A stretch of DNA of 52,089 nucleotides, from the NCBI GenBank assembly GCA_964607575.1, contig CAZSLS010000019.1:1-52089 (forward strand), written 5' to 3'. Within the stretch, counting starts at the first letter, position 1, and each line of letters opens with the position of its first letter. Made by a program: the position numbers and the translations under genes. The notes under the pieces are model-generated. The model was not told the origin of the DNA and did no database searches. It saw only the letters and a program-made list of their open reading frames with translations. This stretch comes from BS750m-G57 sp964607575 (lineage in GTDB: Bacteria; Planctomycetota; Phycisphaerae; SM23-33). This document shows positions 9,601-17,289 of the stretch, one piece after another.

Positions 9601-10354
9601 GGCCAGGATGCTTGGCAAGGTTAAGATCGTCGGGAGGAATCGCAGAGCTGCAATAGAGGTCAAGCTCGCCGATTACCCCAAGGGGATCGGAAAGGTCATG
9701 TTCTTCGAATCCGGTTTCGGATGGATGGGCCAGCATCCGCTTGGCTACGATGCAAAAACAAAGACATGGCGCGGACATGTCTCCCCGGGCCACAGGTGGC
9801 GAATTCAGGAAAACGAGTGCATCTACATCTGGGCCGAGGGCAAGGACGCCCTTCGCAGCGAGTATTTCCCGCTCAAGGTCGATTGGAGTTTCTCGACGCG
9901 ACCTCCCAAGGCGATGGTTGTCGCCGGCGCCATCGAGGCCGAATCGCTCAAAGTAATCTCAAAGACCAGAGGCAGGGTCGCGCCGCAGAATATGGTCCCC
10001 TTCGGTAACCACTGGAGCGGCGCGAGCCAACTTGTATGGTGGGGCGGATTGCAGAAGAACGATCAACTGGTCCTGGAATTCCCCGTAAAGAAAGCCGGTA
10101 CGTATGAACTCCAACTTCATCTGTCCAGAGCCCACGATTACGGGACTTTCAGCTTCCAACTCGACAACACCCCAGCCACCAAACCGATCGACATTTACGA
10201 CCCAAGGCTCCAGAAACCCACGCCTTTCAAACTGAAACCCGCCCAACTGACCAAAGGCCCCCATCGCCTGAAAATCACATATCACGGGAAGAATCCCAAG
10301 TCCGCCAATTCGCTGATAGGCATTGATTACCTGATGTCAAAAGCCCGCGAGTGA
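6674..10354 (+). CDS. Very large secreted glycoside-hydrolase-like protein
   Basis: A 1226-residue exported protein with an N-terminal signal (LLGKAMLVLAVFGGQVVA). Residues about 35-270 are a beta-rich domain typical of the N-terminal sandwich of GH36/GH97-type enzymes. Residues about 290-640 look like a TIM barrel, with segments such as GGDMIIFKPLHRY, KKGIRFGFYMG and LINWSWDPSLGSG; the last resembles the strand carrying the catalytic Asp in GH27/GH36 enzymes, but I cannot prove the residue. A beta-sandwich follows (about 640-700), and the C-terminal 120 residues (FPVKKAGTYELQLHLS) resemble a carbohydrate-binding jelly roll. Family assignment is tentative; an alpha-galactosidase-like retaining glycosidase is the best guess. 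The ribosome-binding site is poor. It is followed by the GH32 gene 135 bases downstream. Confidence 0.7.
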   Translation: MKDRSEFISQIALLGKAMLVLAVFGGQVVAVEDGARRMANKKLRVAISDTGKLLSVENMAAGEKYSFESDEFELDTDLGVFSNRDTKPISVKGEKGRVAYRFDFGKVGVSLIYTLENDNGFFRRSLKVENKAALRIRNLVLGRTKFAREAKDTVYYTTFIAAPTVNFIRYEKGGLFSGIENPYFNTDMNDKDMTLSFEPALILKTGEGYQSEPQFMGVYKKSGVMVADSGRPFRYNANGSGYKPLDRNETRAMRAYALDYLAPSQKQFLNVNYQFFHPLPQMPRNAAAADYFYKTIDTFAEIGGDMIIFKPLHRYRKPSKAQPYWNVVPDDKNHTASKICDYASKKGIRFGFYMGCAAHGGQGNAAGLNFRPDKPEWKKTDSQGNRAPDNCMASDEFFQWWFTVHDNTIKKYKLINWSWDPSLGSGMNCHNESHGHFANKGGYKGWRRCIELMGRLKAENPGLFFQGFYGTKNFGLWGLKHVDQHEVYNEQTIIVSTRHKQISDDRQQADGLRFQNNWSMRFRFTPAVTSHALVHRISEGGFRPDLIKAWDYYGWKYSVMSSLAIAGSFMPTILPHETRLVPGYADFYKKWSKWAKDNFQYVDYTEPFGPQVVCGSVDGYARIKGDRGFVFLFNGNPRPSEITFEVGDEINLQAEGTFQFTELYPSEKGKILLDRNGKSIFARGDNARIVVPANSCLLLELKRIAKASAPVLAGIEGKIARKGSTIQITGASGKPGVLVDFAVRLAGADKITKLTVNSVGQKFTTTENAITGIIQFAGRMYQRELNQWRKPDGSMFSFPFHPQAKGLTLKSSFYLRPEVKKLLSDAKPANFKEMGAKVESWYKAGNRPNDLSYHNFIGCRPERLWLIVPTYRRTGVKIVLNGKPLSNQMVDRASDWIHADITDSVKYGANNRIELHFANTSANNFMGPFLIYPEEADTADVSPKQGQAYAPVVYAKSLDPTPPLRYKKGAGPVVLEARMLGKVKIVGRNRRAAIEVKLADYPKGIGKVMFFESGFGWMGQHPLGYDAKTKTWRGHVSPGHRWRIQENECIYIWAEGKDALRSEYFPLKVDWSFSTRPPKAMVVAGAIEAESLKVISKTRGRVAPQNMVPFGNHWSGASQLVWWGGLQKNDQLVLEFPVKKAGTYELQLHLSRAHDYGTFSFQLDNTPATKPIDIYDPRLQKPTPFKLKPAQLTKGPHRLKITYHGKNPKSANSLIGIDYLMSKARE

Positions 10355-10489
10355 TTCTTCCGTCGAGCTAACATTGGAAGTTCAACGGGCCTGACGCGAA
10401 ATAAACGGGCCAAGAGGTGTAAAGCGGGGTATGCTTAGCGACATTGAGACGTTTGTTAGTACTAATGAACCAACGGAAAGGTGTGTGAA

Positions 10490-12589
10490 ATGAAAAAGTT
10501 TTTTATCCTTATTGCGGTAGTGGTTGTGGCGACGGCTTGTGAGATTTGTGCGGCTGGTACTGACAAGACGCTGGTGTCATGGGTCACGCTCTCGGACAAA
10601 AAAGTCAGAGCAGGGTCGATACTCACAATTCAGAACGGGCCGGTGTTTGACGGAATTATCTTCGCGGAGCTTTCCGGCGGTAAGTGGATGGCTGGAAGCA
10701 ACAGCTACAAACGTTCAAAAAAAGAGCAGCAGGATAATCTCGAGGAGAAAGTTGACGGTAAGACGCTGATTCAAATGGCGATCGTCTATAAAGGCGATAA
10801 GATTTCGATCTATCGCAACGGCGGGCTGTATGATTCCTACAAGACCACGAACGTTGACCTGCTCAGTCGCAAGAACAACATAGCCGTGTTCGGATTAAGA
10901 CATGTAGGCGGCGGGTCAGGCGGTATCGGCGGTTCGATCGACGATGCGCGTATTTACAGCAAGGCGCTGACGGTCGAAGAGATCAAATCGCTCGCGCCGA
11001 ACAAGGCCTCATCGATCAAGCCGTATGCCTGGTGGGATTTTGAAGGGAAGAAAGTTGTCGACCGCACAGGGCGATATCCGCACAGCAAGTTGGGCGGCGG
11101 GGCAAAGCTGGCTGATGGCAGGCTCATTCTCGTTAAGGGCGCTGTGCTGGTGGCTGGTAAGACCAAAGCCGCCGCCTCAGTGTCTACGGGCCGCCGAGGC
11201 CCGGCGAAGTTCGTCGGTCCGTACGTTCCGGAAACCCCCGTCTGGCCGAAGAATCCGCCGGACAACTGGGCGATCTACCACCTGGCTCATCCGACGTACA
11301 CCGCGGGTTCGCCGTTTGATCCGAATCCGGCATTCTATTACAAAGGCCGCTACCATATGCACTACATCTACAGGCCCCGTGCGGGCTTTTCGTTCGCTCA
11401 CGTTTCGAGCAAGGATATGGTGCATTGGAAATGGCATCCGACGGTGCTGGCTCCGCCGACAACCGGGCACGGAATGTTCAGCGGGACGGGCTTCTTCACC
11501 AAGGAAGGCAAGCCGGCGATGGTCTACTGCGGATGGGGCTCCAATCGTAACTGGATATCCTACGGACTTGACGACGAACTGAACAAGTGGGGCAACGCCC
11601 ACACCATGCTGCCCAAGGATAAAGACGGAAAGCTACTGGACAAGGCTCGGTACTTCGATCCGGACATCTGGCTCGACGGCGACACGTACTACGGTTTGAA
11701 CGGGCATAGCAGCAGCACTCCGCCGTTGATTATGAAGTCGAAAGATCTGAAGAACTGGACGCAAACAGGCCCGCTGCTGCACCCCGATTTCGACGAAAAG
11801 AAACTCGGTGTGCGCAAGGGCGAAGATATCTCGTGCCCGAACATGTTCAAACTCGGAAAGAAATGGGTGCTGGTCTGCATCAGCCATCGACTCGGCTGCC
11901 GCTACTTCATCGGCGAATTCAAGAACGGACAGTACCTGCCCGAATCCCACGCGCTGATGGGCGGGCTGTCGAAACGGTTCTTCGCACCTGAATCGCTGCT
12001 GACCAAAGACGGGCGGCGCGTGATGTGGGCCTGGTTCTTCGGCGGACAGACGCGAGGCGTTCAGTCCCTGCCCAGAGAACTGGAACTGCCCGAAGACGGA
12101 ATACTGCGAATCAAACCGCTGCGCGAACTGGAAACTCTGCGATGCGACGAGCAGAGTCAGGAAAAAACCGCCGTCAAGAAAGATGAAGACCTGGTACTCA
12201 AGAAGATCAAGGGCGATCACCTGGAACTGAAGCTGGTTGTCAAAGATACCGGCGATAAGAATTTCGGTGTCGCTGTCCTGTGCGATGAAAAGGGAGGCGG
12301 GGGCGTTAGAATCACGATAAATCGCACGAAGAAGTTGCTGGAAGTCGGAACCGAAAAGGCACCGTTTGTACTGAAGAAGAACCAGCCGCTTACCTTGCGG
12401 ATATTTGTCGACAGCACGATTATCGAAGTGTTCGCCAACGACGTTCAGGCCGTGATTACCGACAAGAAGCGAGCGGCGGGGGCGAAGATTAACGATCGAG
12501 TAGTCCTGTTCTCCGCCGGTCGCGATCTGGTGATGGACAAGATCACCGCCTGGCGAATGAAGTCGAGTTTTAACCCTGACAAACCCTGA
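10490..12589 (+). CDS. Secreted GH32-family glycosidase with LamG-like domain
   Basis: A 699-residue exported protein. I chose the ATG at 10490 because GGAAAGG (10475-10481) lies eight bases upstream; a GTG at 10481 is part of that site. After the signal peptide a concanavalin/LamG-like domain spans about residues 25-170. The five-bladed GH32 propeller follows: the nucleophile block reads PFDPN (Asp277), the RDP-type block FDPD (Asp390), and the acid/base block GEDISCPN (Glu445), three residues further from the cysteine than in the usual ECP. A C-terminal beta-sandwich ends with the STIIEVFAND strand typical of GH32. It would cut fructans or related sugars outside the cytoplasm. A 10-bp palindrome TTAGTACTAA lies at 10456-10465 in the upstream gap. 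Confidence 0.88.
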   Translation: MKKFFILIAVVVVATACEICAAGTDKTLVSWVTLSDKKVRAGSILTIQNGPVFDGIIFAELSGGKWMAGSNSYKRSKKEQQDNLEEKVDGKTLIQMAIVYKGDKISIYRNGGLYDSYKTTNVDLLSRKNNIAVFGLRHVGGGSGGIGGSIDDARIYSKALTVEEIKSLAPNKASSIKPYAWWDFEGKKVVDRTGRYPHSKLGGGAKLADGRLILVKGAVLVAGKTKAAASVSTGRRGPAKFVGPYVPETPVWPKNPPDNWAIYHLAHPTYTAGSPFDPNPAFYYKGRYHMHYIYRPRAGFSFAHVSSKDMVHWKWHPTVLAPPTTGHGMFSGTGFFTKEGKPAMVYCGWGSNRNWISYGLDDELNKWGNAHTMLPKDKDGKLLDKARYFDPDIWLDGDTYYGLNGHSSSTPPLIMKSKDLKNWTQTGPLLHPDFDEKKLGVRKGEDISCPNMFKLGKKWVLVCISHRLGCRYFIGEFKNGQYLPESHALMGGLSKRFFAPESLLTKDGRRVMWAWFFGGQTRGVQSLPRELELPEDGILRIKPLRELETLRCDEQSQEKTAVKKDEDLVLKKIKGDHLELKLVVKDTGDKNFGVAVLCDEKGGGGVRITINRTKKLLEVGTEKAPFVLKKNQPLTLRIFVDSTIIEVFANDVQAVITDKKRAAGAKINDRVVLFSAGRDLVMDKITAWRMKSSFNPDKP

Positions 12590-12717
12590 CCCGGCGCAAG
12601 CAGAACGATAACCAGCCATAATGTCGGGCAAGAGTCACTCGGATGGGTTTGCAGTTGCCCGTCGGCGTCTCAGAGGCGATACTGGCGGTTTCGGCCGGAA
12701 GGACCAGCACTACCACA

Positions 12718-13350
12718 ATGAAAGTTGAACTGCATCTTCACACCAGCCGCTACAGCGCTTGCTCGATCGACACGCCCGAGACGCTCATGAGCGAACTTAT
12801 CGCCTCGGGATACGAAGCGGTCTACATCACCGAACACGACGCCGTGTGGTCCGAAAGCAACATCGCCGAACTGCAGAAAGAGTTTCCGGAGATCCTGATC
12901 TTCCCGGGAGTGGAACTTTCTCTGGGCATTCACGCATCGATGCACATGGTGGTGCTTGGTACGAGCGACCCCCAATACGCCGCCCTGCGCTACGATCAGG
13001 CCTCAGCACTGGAGAAGGCCCAGTCTCACGGAAATCTCACGATACTGGCCCACCCGTTCCGCTGGGCGGGCGGTGCGGCGCTGCTGGACAGGTGGCTCCT
13101 ACCGGATGCACTGGAATTCAGGACCGGTAACCACGACGCGGTAATGGCCGAAAAATCACGCCGCGAGGCCGAGAGGTTGGGGATAAGGTTGGTCAACTGC
13201 GGCGACATCCACGCCCTGGAAATGATAAACAAATTCTGGATCGAAACTCACGTCCCGCTCCGCGAGGCCAACGATATCCACGATATCATCGTCAACGGGC
13301 AATACGATCTGTGCATACGCAAATCGACAGATCCACACGAGAACCGGTAA
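12718..13350 (+). CDS. PHP-domain metal-dependent phosphoesterase
   Basis: A 210-residue cytoplasmic protein of the PHP superfamily, which uses a cluster of two or three metals to hydrolyse phosphoesters. Motif I HLHTS begins at residue 5, followed by ITEHDAV, FPGVELS, LAHPFRW and CGDIHA, which supply the His, Asp and Glu metal ligands. I placed the start at 12718 because the domain begins immediately; the longer in-frame start at 12643 adds residues with no domain. The ribosome-binding site GGAAGGA is slightly far (14 bases). It is monofunctional, with no polymerase or tRNA-related fusion. It converges with infA, 24 bases apart. Confidence 0.85.
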   Translation: MKVELHLHTSRYSACSIDTPETLMSELIASGYEAVYITEHDAVWSESNIAELQKEFPEILIFPGVELSLGIHASMHMVVLGTSDPQYAALRYDQASALEKAQSHGNLTILAHPFRWAGGAALLDRWLLPDALEFRTGNHDAVMAEKSRREAERLGIRLVNCGDIHALEMINKFWIETHVPLREANDIHDIIVNGQYDLCIRKSTDPHENR

Positions 13351-13374
13351 CCCCCCCGCGGGCCCCCTACCGCC

Positions 13375-13602
13375 CTACCGCTGGCGATAGATTATGCGGC
13401 CTTTGGTCAGGTCGTATGGACTCATCTCGACCAGAACCTTGTCGCCGGGAGTAATACGTATGTAATGGCGGCGCATCTTTCCCGAAATGTGCCCGATGAT
13501 CTCGTGCGTCGTCTCGCCCGTTTCGATCTCCAGGCGAAACATCGCGTTCGGCAATGCCTGCTTGACAACGGCCTCGACTTCAATGACACCTTCTTTGGCC
13601 AT
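13375..13602 (-). CDS. infA: Translation initiation factor IF-1
   Basis: A 75-residue S1/OB-fold protein that binds the ribosomal A site during initiation. The sequence matches IF-1 end to end: MAKEGVIEVEAVV, LPNAMFRLE, HISGKMRRHYIRI, GDKVLVEMSPYDLTKGRI and a terminal YRQR. The start is unambiguous, with GAAGGAAGG just before the ATG on the minus strand. It is transcribed alone from a near-consensus promoter (13667-13695), divergent from gatCAB. Confidence 0.98.
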   Translation of the reverse strand: MAKEGVIEVEAVVKQALPNAMFRLEIETGETTHEIIGHISGKMRRHYIRITPGDKVLVEMSPYDLTKGRIIYRQR

Positions 13603-13626
13603 AAACCTTCCTTCTCTGACCGCACA

Positions 13627-13646
13627 TCCGGAGAAAACTCACCGGA
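13627..13646 (-). other. Hairpin in the infA 5' leader
   Basis: TCCGG (13627-13631) and CCGGA (13642-13646) form a perfect 5-bp stem around a 10-base loop, within the stretch expected to be transcribed between the infA promoter and its start codon. It may influence translation; nothing more can be said. Confidence 0.35.
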
Positions 13647-13666
13647 CAGCGCATCACACAAGTCCA

Positions 13667-13695
13667 ACTATACTAACGATAAGCCTGCTGTCAAC
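13667..13695 (-). promoter_or_regulatory. infA promoter, near-consensus sigma-70
   Basis: On the minus strand TTGACA (13690-13695, perfect) is followed after 17 bases by TATAGT (13667-13672, five of six). This is among the best housekeeping promoters in the window and would start transcription near 13660, about 58 bases before the infA start. Confidence 0.75.
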
Positions 13696-13750
13696 GAACT
13701 AAATTGCCCCTTTTGGCGCCTCCGACGCCTGTATCGGGCAATCCTGCATG

Positions 13751-13779
13751 TTGACACGGTCCGACGAATTGCCAATCAT
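13751..13779 (+). promoter_or_regulatory. Candidate promoter of the gatCAB operon
   Basis: TTGACA (13751-13756, perfect), a 17-base spacer, then AATCAT (13774-13779, four of six). It would start transcription about 30 bases before gatC and is divergent from the infA promoter 55 bases away. Confidence 0.5.
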
Positions 13780-13817
13780 AGCACACTGACCGTCCCAAAC
13801 TAAAGGCGCATACAACC

Positions 13818-14117
13818 ATGAGCAATGCAATAGATATCGATCGGGTCCGCCACATTGGCGTTCTAAGCCGGATCGAACTGACCGACACGCAGGCCCGGGA
13901 ACTGGCCGGACAGCTCGGCGCCATAGTCGAGTACTTCGATAAGCTTAACGAACTCGATACCGACGGTGTCGAGCCGATGGCCCACGCGATGGAAACGCAC
14001 AACGTGCTGGCCGACGATGTGCCCGCCGAATCGCTGAGCCCCGACGAAGCCCTGACCAACGCCGCCGAACGCGACGATAACTTCTTCAAAGTGCCCAAGG
14101 TAATCGGCGACAGTTAG
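13818..14117 (+). CDS. gatC: Asp/Glu-tRNA amidotransferase subunit C
   Basis: A 99-residue belt-like subunit that wraps around GatA and GatB and stabilises the complex. The N-terminal helix IDIDRVRHIGVLSRIELTD, the LGAIVEYFDKLNELDTDGVEPMAHAM block and the C-terminal RDDNFFKVPKVIGDS end are characteristic. AAAGG lies about 12 bases before the ATG. It is the first gene of gatC-gatA-gatB, with gatA 31 bases downstream. Confidence 0.96.
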   Translation: MSNAIDIDRVRHIGVLSRIELTDTQARELAGQLGAIVEYFDKLNELDTDGVEPMAHAMETHNVLADDVPAESLSPDEALTNAAERDDNFFKVPKVIGDS

Positions 14118-14148
14118 CCCCCCCCGCACGGAAGATGGAGATAACAAC

Positions 14149-15657
14149 GTGAGCAGCATAGTCGAACTTTCTGCAGTTGAACTTGCCGCCGCCATCGCAA
14201 ACGGTGAAACCTCGGCGGTCGAGGCTCTGGACGCCTACCTCGAGGCGATCGAGAAGATCGAGCCCCAAGTAGATGCATACAACGAAGTCCTGGGCGATCG
14301 CGCGCGGGCGACCGCCGCCGACATCGACGCCTCCCGAGCCGCGGGCCAACCGCTCGGACCGCTCGGCGGCGTCCCGATAGCCGTCAAAGACAACATGTGT
14401 ACCGCTTACGGTAAGACTACGTGTTCGTCGAAGATGCTCGCCGATTTCAAAGCCCCCTACACCGCCACCGCCGTCGAAAAACTCCAGCAGGCCGGGGCGG
14501 TCGTGATCGGGAAGACCAACCTCGACGAGTTCGCCATGGGCTCATCGACCGAAAACAGCTCAACGAAGGTCACCCGCAATCCATGGGACCTTGCGCGCGT
14601 ACCGGGCGGATCGTCGGGAGGGTCCGCCGCATGCGTATCCGCTCGCCTCGCTGCCGCGGCGCTCGGAAGCGATACCGGCGGGTCCATCCGCCAACCGGCG
14701 GCGTTCTGCGGGGTGGTGGGCTTCAAACCGACCTACGGGCGGGTCAGCCGATACGGACTCGTCGCATACGGCTCGTCGCTCGACCAGATAGGCCCGATTA
14801 CCGTCGACGTACCCGACGCAGCCCTGCTCACCGGAGTTATCGCCGGACACGACACGCACGATTCGACTTCCGCCGACCGCCCCGCCGGCGACTATCTCGC
14901 CCAGGTCGAAAACCCCATCGAGAATCTGCGCATCGGACTGCCCGATGAGTTCTTCACCGACGCGCTGGACGCCCCCATCGCCGAAGCAATCGCTGGAGCG
15001 GCCGATCTGTACAAGAACGCCGGGGCACAAATCGTCAATGTAACGCTGCCCCACAGCCGCATCGACACCGACGCCGAAGGCAATCTCAGTTCCTACGCCG
15101 TAGCCTGCTACTACATCGTCGCGATGTCCGAAGCGTCCAGTAACCTCGCCCGCTACGACGGCGTTCATTACGGACACCGCACCGACCGGGACGTCGAGGG
15201 TATCGTCGAACTGTTCTCCCGCAGCCGGGCCGAAGGGTTCGGGCCCGAGGTGATCCGGAGAATCATGCTGGGAACGTACACGCTCTCGAGCGGATACTAC
15301 GACGCTTACTACAACAAGGCCCTCAAGGTCCGCCGCCTGATCAAGAACGACTTCGATCGGGCATTCGAAGAGTGCGACGTGCTCCTCTGCCCGACCAGCC
15401 CGACAACCGCCTTCGGAATCGGCGAGAAAACCGACGACCCCCTGACGATGTATCTCGCTGACATATATACGATTTCCGTGAATCTCGCCGGCCTGCCCGG
15501 CATCTCGATACCCGCGGGCATGGACGACGACGGACTTCCTGTCGGTATGCAGTTGATCGGTCCGGCGTTCAGCGAATCAACCATCCTCCGGGCCGCGAGA
15601 ATGTACGAACAAATCTCATCCACAACCCGACTGACGCCGGAAATAGCACGAAAATGA
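14149..15657 (+). CDS. gatA: Asp/Glu-tRNA amidotransferase subunit A
   Basis: The amidase subunit that releases ammonia from glutamine for conversion of Glu-tRNA-Gln (or Asp-tRNA-Asn). The amidase-signature catalytic triad is visible as Lys80 (AVKDN), Ser155 (PGGSSGGSA) and Ser179 (DTGGSIRQP). The 502-residue length is normal. The start is GTG, supported by GGAG upstream and by the fit to the family N-terminus. The final codons overlap gatB by four bases (ATGA), indicating translational coupling. Confidence 0.97.
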   Translation: MSSIVELSAVELAAAIANGETSAVEALDAYLEAIEKIEPQVDAYNEVLGDRARATAADIDASRAAGQPLGPLGGVPIAVKDNMCTAYGKTTCSSKMLADFKAPYTATAVEKLQQAGAVVIGKTNLDEFAMGSSTENSSTKVTRNPWDLARVPGGSSGGSAACVSARLAAAALGSDTGGSIRQPAAFCGVVGFKPTYGRVSRYGLVAYGSSLDQIGPITVDVPDAALLTGVIAGHDTHDSTSADRPAGDYLAQVENPIENLRIGLPDEFFTDALDAPIAEAIAGAADLYKNAGAQIVNVTLPHSRIDTDAEGNLSSYAVACYYIVAMSEASSNLARYDGVHYGHRTDRDVEGIVELFSRSRAEGFGPEVIRRIMLGTYTLSSGYYDAYYNKALKVRRLIKNDFDRAFEECDVLLCPTSPTTAFGIGEKTDDPLTMYLADIYTISVNLAGLPGISIPAGMDDDGLPVGMQLIGPAFSESTILRAARMYEQISSTTRLTPEIARK

Positions 15658-17129
15658 CTGACAGCAACATCATCATAAAACCGATCGTCGGCCTGGAAAT
15701 CCACGTCGAACTGGCAACCGAAACGAAAATGTTCTGCCGCTGCCGCAACAACTTCGGCGATCCGCCAAACACCAACGTCTGCCCGGTCTGCATCGGAATG
15801 CCCGGGGCGCTTCCGGTGATGAACGCCCTTGCCGTCGAACTGTCGATGCGAGTGGGAATGGCGCTGGGATGCGAAGTGCCCGACTTCACCAAGTGGGACC
15901 GCAAGAGCTACTACTACCCCGATCTGCCCAAGGGGTACCAGCTCAGCCAATACGATCTGCCCCTGTGCGTCAACGGGCACATCGAAGTACTGCTGCCGGA
16001 CGGGACACCCAAGGACATCCGCATACTCCGGGCACACCTCGAAGAGGATGCGGGCAAGAACATCCACGACAATCCCGCCCACACCGGCGTGGACCTCAAC
16101 CGCGCGGGCGTACCGCTTCTGGAGATAGTATCCGAGCCCGACATGAATTCCGCCGAAGAGGCGGTAGCATACGGGCAGGCCATGCAGCGCCTGGTGCGAT
16201 GGCTCGGCGCCAGCCACGCCAACATGCAAATGGGCCACATGCGCTTCGAGCCGAATATCAATCTCCACATCACGCGCAACGGTGTAACGTTCAAGACCCC
16301 GATAATCGAGGTCAAGAACCTAAACAGCTTCCGTTCTCTGGAAAACTCCATACGGTTTGAAATCGATCGCCAGTACGAACAGTGGCGCCAGGATAACACC
16401 TACACAATGGAGAACTTTCCCAAGCAGAACCGCGGGTATAACGACGCGACCGAACAGACCGTTTTCCAGCGCGGAAAGGAGGAAGCTCACGACTATCGCT
16501 ACTTCCCCGACCCCGACCTGCTGCCCGTGGTGGTCGACGACCAGTGGCGAAATCGGGTTTCCGAATCGATCGGCGAACTGCCCCTGGCCCGACGCAAGCG
16601 ATATATCGATCGGTACGCCCTGACTTTCAAGGAAGCCGATGCCCTGACCATGGACGCCGCCACCGGCGACCTTCTGGACTCGGCGTTAAGCGGCGGGGGC
16701 GACGCCAGGCGATGCGTCAACCTGCTGCTGGGGCGAGGGGCCGCACTGGCCAACGAACGCCAGTGCACAATCGCCCAGACAGGAATCACCGCACAGCAAC
16801 TTGGACAGTTGGTCCAAATGCTCAGTAGCGGAGAAATTAACGCGACAGCGGCAGCCAGGATATTCGATATTCTCGTCGACTCCGACAGCAGCGCCAAAGA
16901 CATAGCCCAAACCGAAGGCCTGCTGGCGGTCACCGACTCCGGCGCGATAGAAGCATGGGTCCAGGAGGCCATCGACGCCAACGCCCAGGCCGTTGAAGAA
17001 GTCCGCTCGGGCGGTAAGAAGGCCAAGAAAGCCTACGGTTTCCTGATGGGGCAGGTGATGCAGAAGTCCCGCGGCGCGGCACAACCGGCGAACGTAAAGG
17101 AACTTCTGGACGCCAAACTTGGACAATAA
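15654..17129 (+). CDS. gatB: Asp/Glu-tRNA amidotransferase subunit B
   Basis: The kinase/tRNA-recognition subunit that activates the misacylated glutamate or aspartate and receives ammonia from GatA. Seen are GLEIHVELAT, the zinc-type cysteine set (CRC, then CPVC), the KSYYYPDLPKGYQLSQ motif, DLNRAGVPLLEIVSEPD, DYRYFPDPDLLP and a C-terminal YqeY-like tail ending in VKELLDAKL. The 491-residue length is normal. With asnS also present, the complex is probably mainly responsible for Gln-tRNA formation; that depends on absence of glnS, which this window cannot show. Confidence 0.97.
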   Translation: MTDSNIIIKPIVGLEIHVELATETKMFCRCRNNFGDPPNTNVCPVCIGMPGALPVMNALAVELSMRVGMALGCEVPDFTKWDRKSYYYPDLPKGYQLSQYDLPLCVNGHIEVLLPDGTPKDIRILRAHLEEDAGKNIHDNPAHTGVDLNRAGVPLLEIVSEPDMNSAEEAVAYGQAMQRLVRWLGASHANMQMGHMRFEPNINLHITRNGVTFKTPIIEVKNLNSFRSLENSIRFEIDRQYEQWRQDNTYTMENFPKQNRGYNDATEQTVFQRGKEEAHDYRYFPDPDLLPVVVDDQWRNRVSESIGELPLARRKRYIDRYALTFKEADALTMDAATGDLLDSALSGGGDARRCVNLLLGRGAALANERQCTIAQTGITAQQLGQLVQMLSSGEINATAAARIFDILVDSDSSAKDIAQTEGLLAVTDSGAIEAWVQEAIDANAQAVEEVRSGGKKAKKAYGFLMGQVMQKSRGAAQPANVKELLDAKLGQ

Positions 17130-17164
17130 TCGCGGATCTCGCGGTTTCGGGGGTCGAGCAGCGG

Positions 17165-17217
17165 TATAATAGAAGTAAGCGTCGGGCGATGTACTTCACG
17201 ATGTAGTAAGACCCGAC
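17165..17217 (+). promoter_or_regulatory. TATAAT box and leader hairpin before the coiled-coil gene
   Basis: A perfect TATAAT (17165-17170) is followed by a hairpin with stem GTCGGG (17181-17186)/CCCGAC (17212-17217). No good minus-35 box is visible. If active, it would give a leader of about 110 bases with the hairpin near its 5' end. Confidence 0.35.
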
Positions 17218-17289
17218 ACAGCGATTGCGGCCTCCCACCGCCGCCCCCCTTTGCACCACAGGTGGAAGTTGCCGCTGAGGAGAGACCGA

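Noticed and set aside
12643..12717. N-terminal extension of the PHP protein
   Set aside because: The extra 25 residues contain no domain or signal, and the first metal-binding motif begins right after the ATG at 12718.
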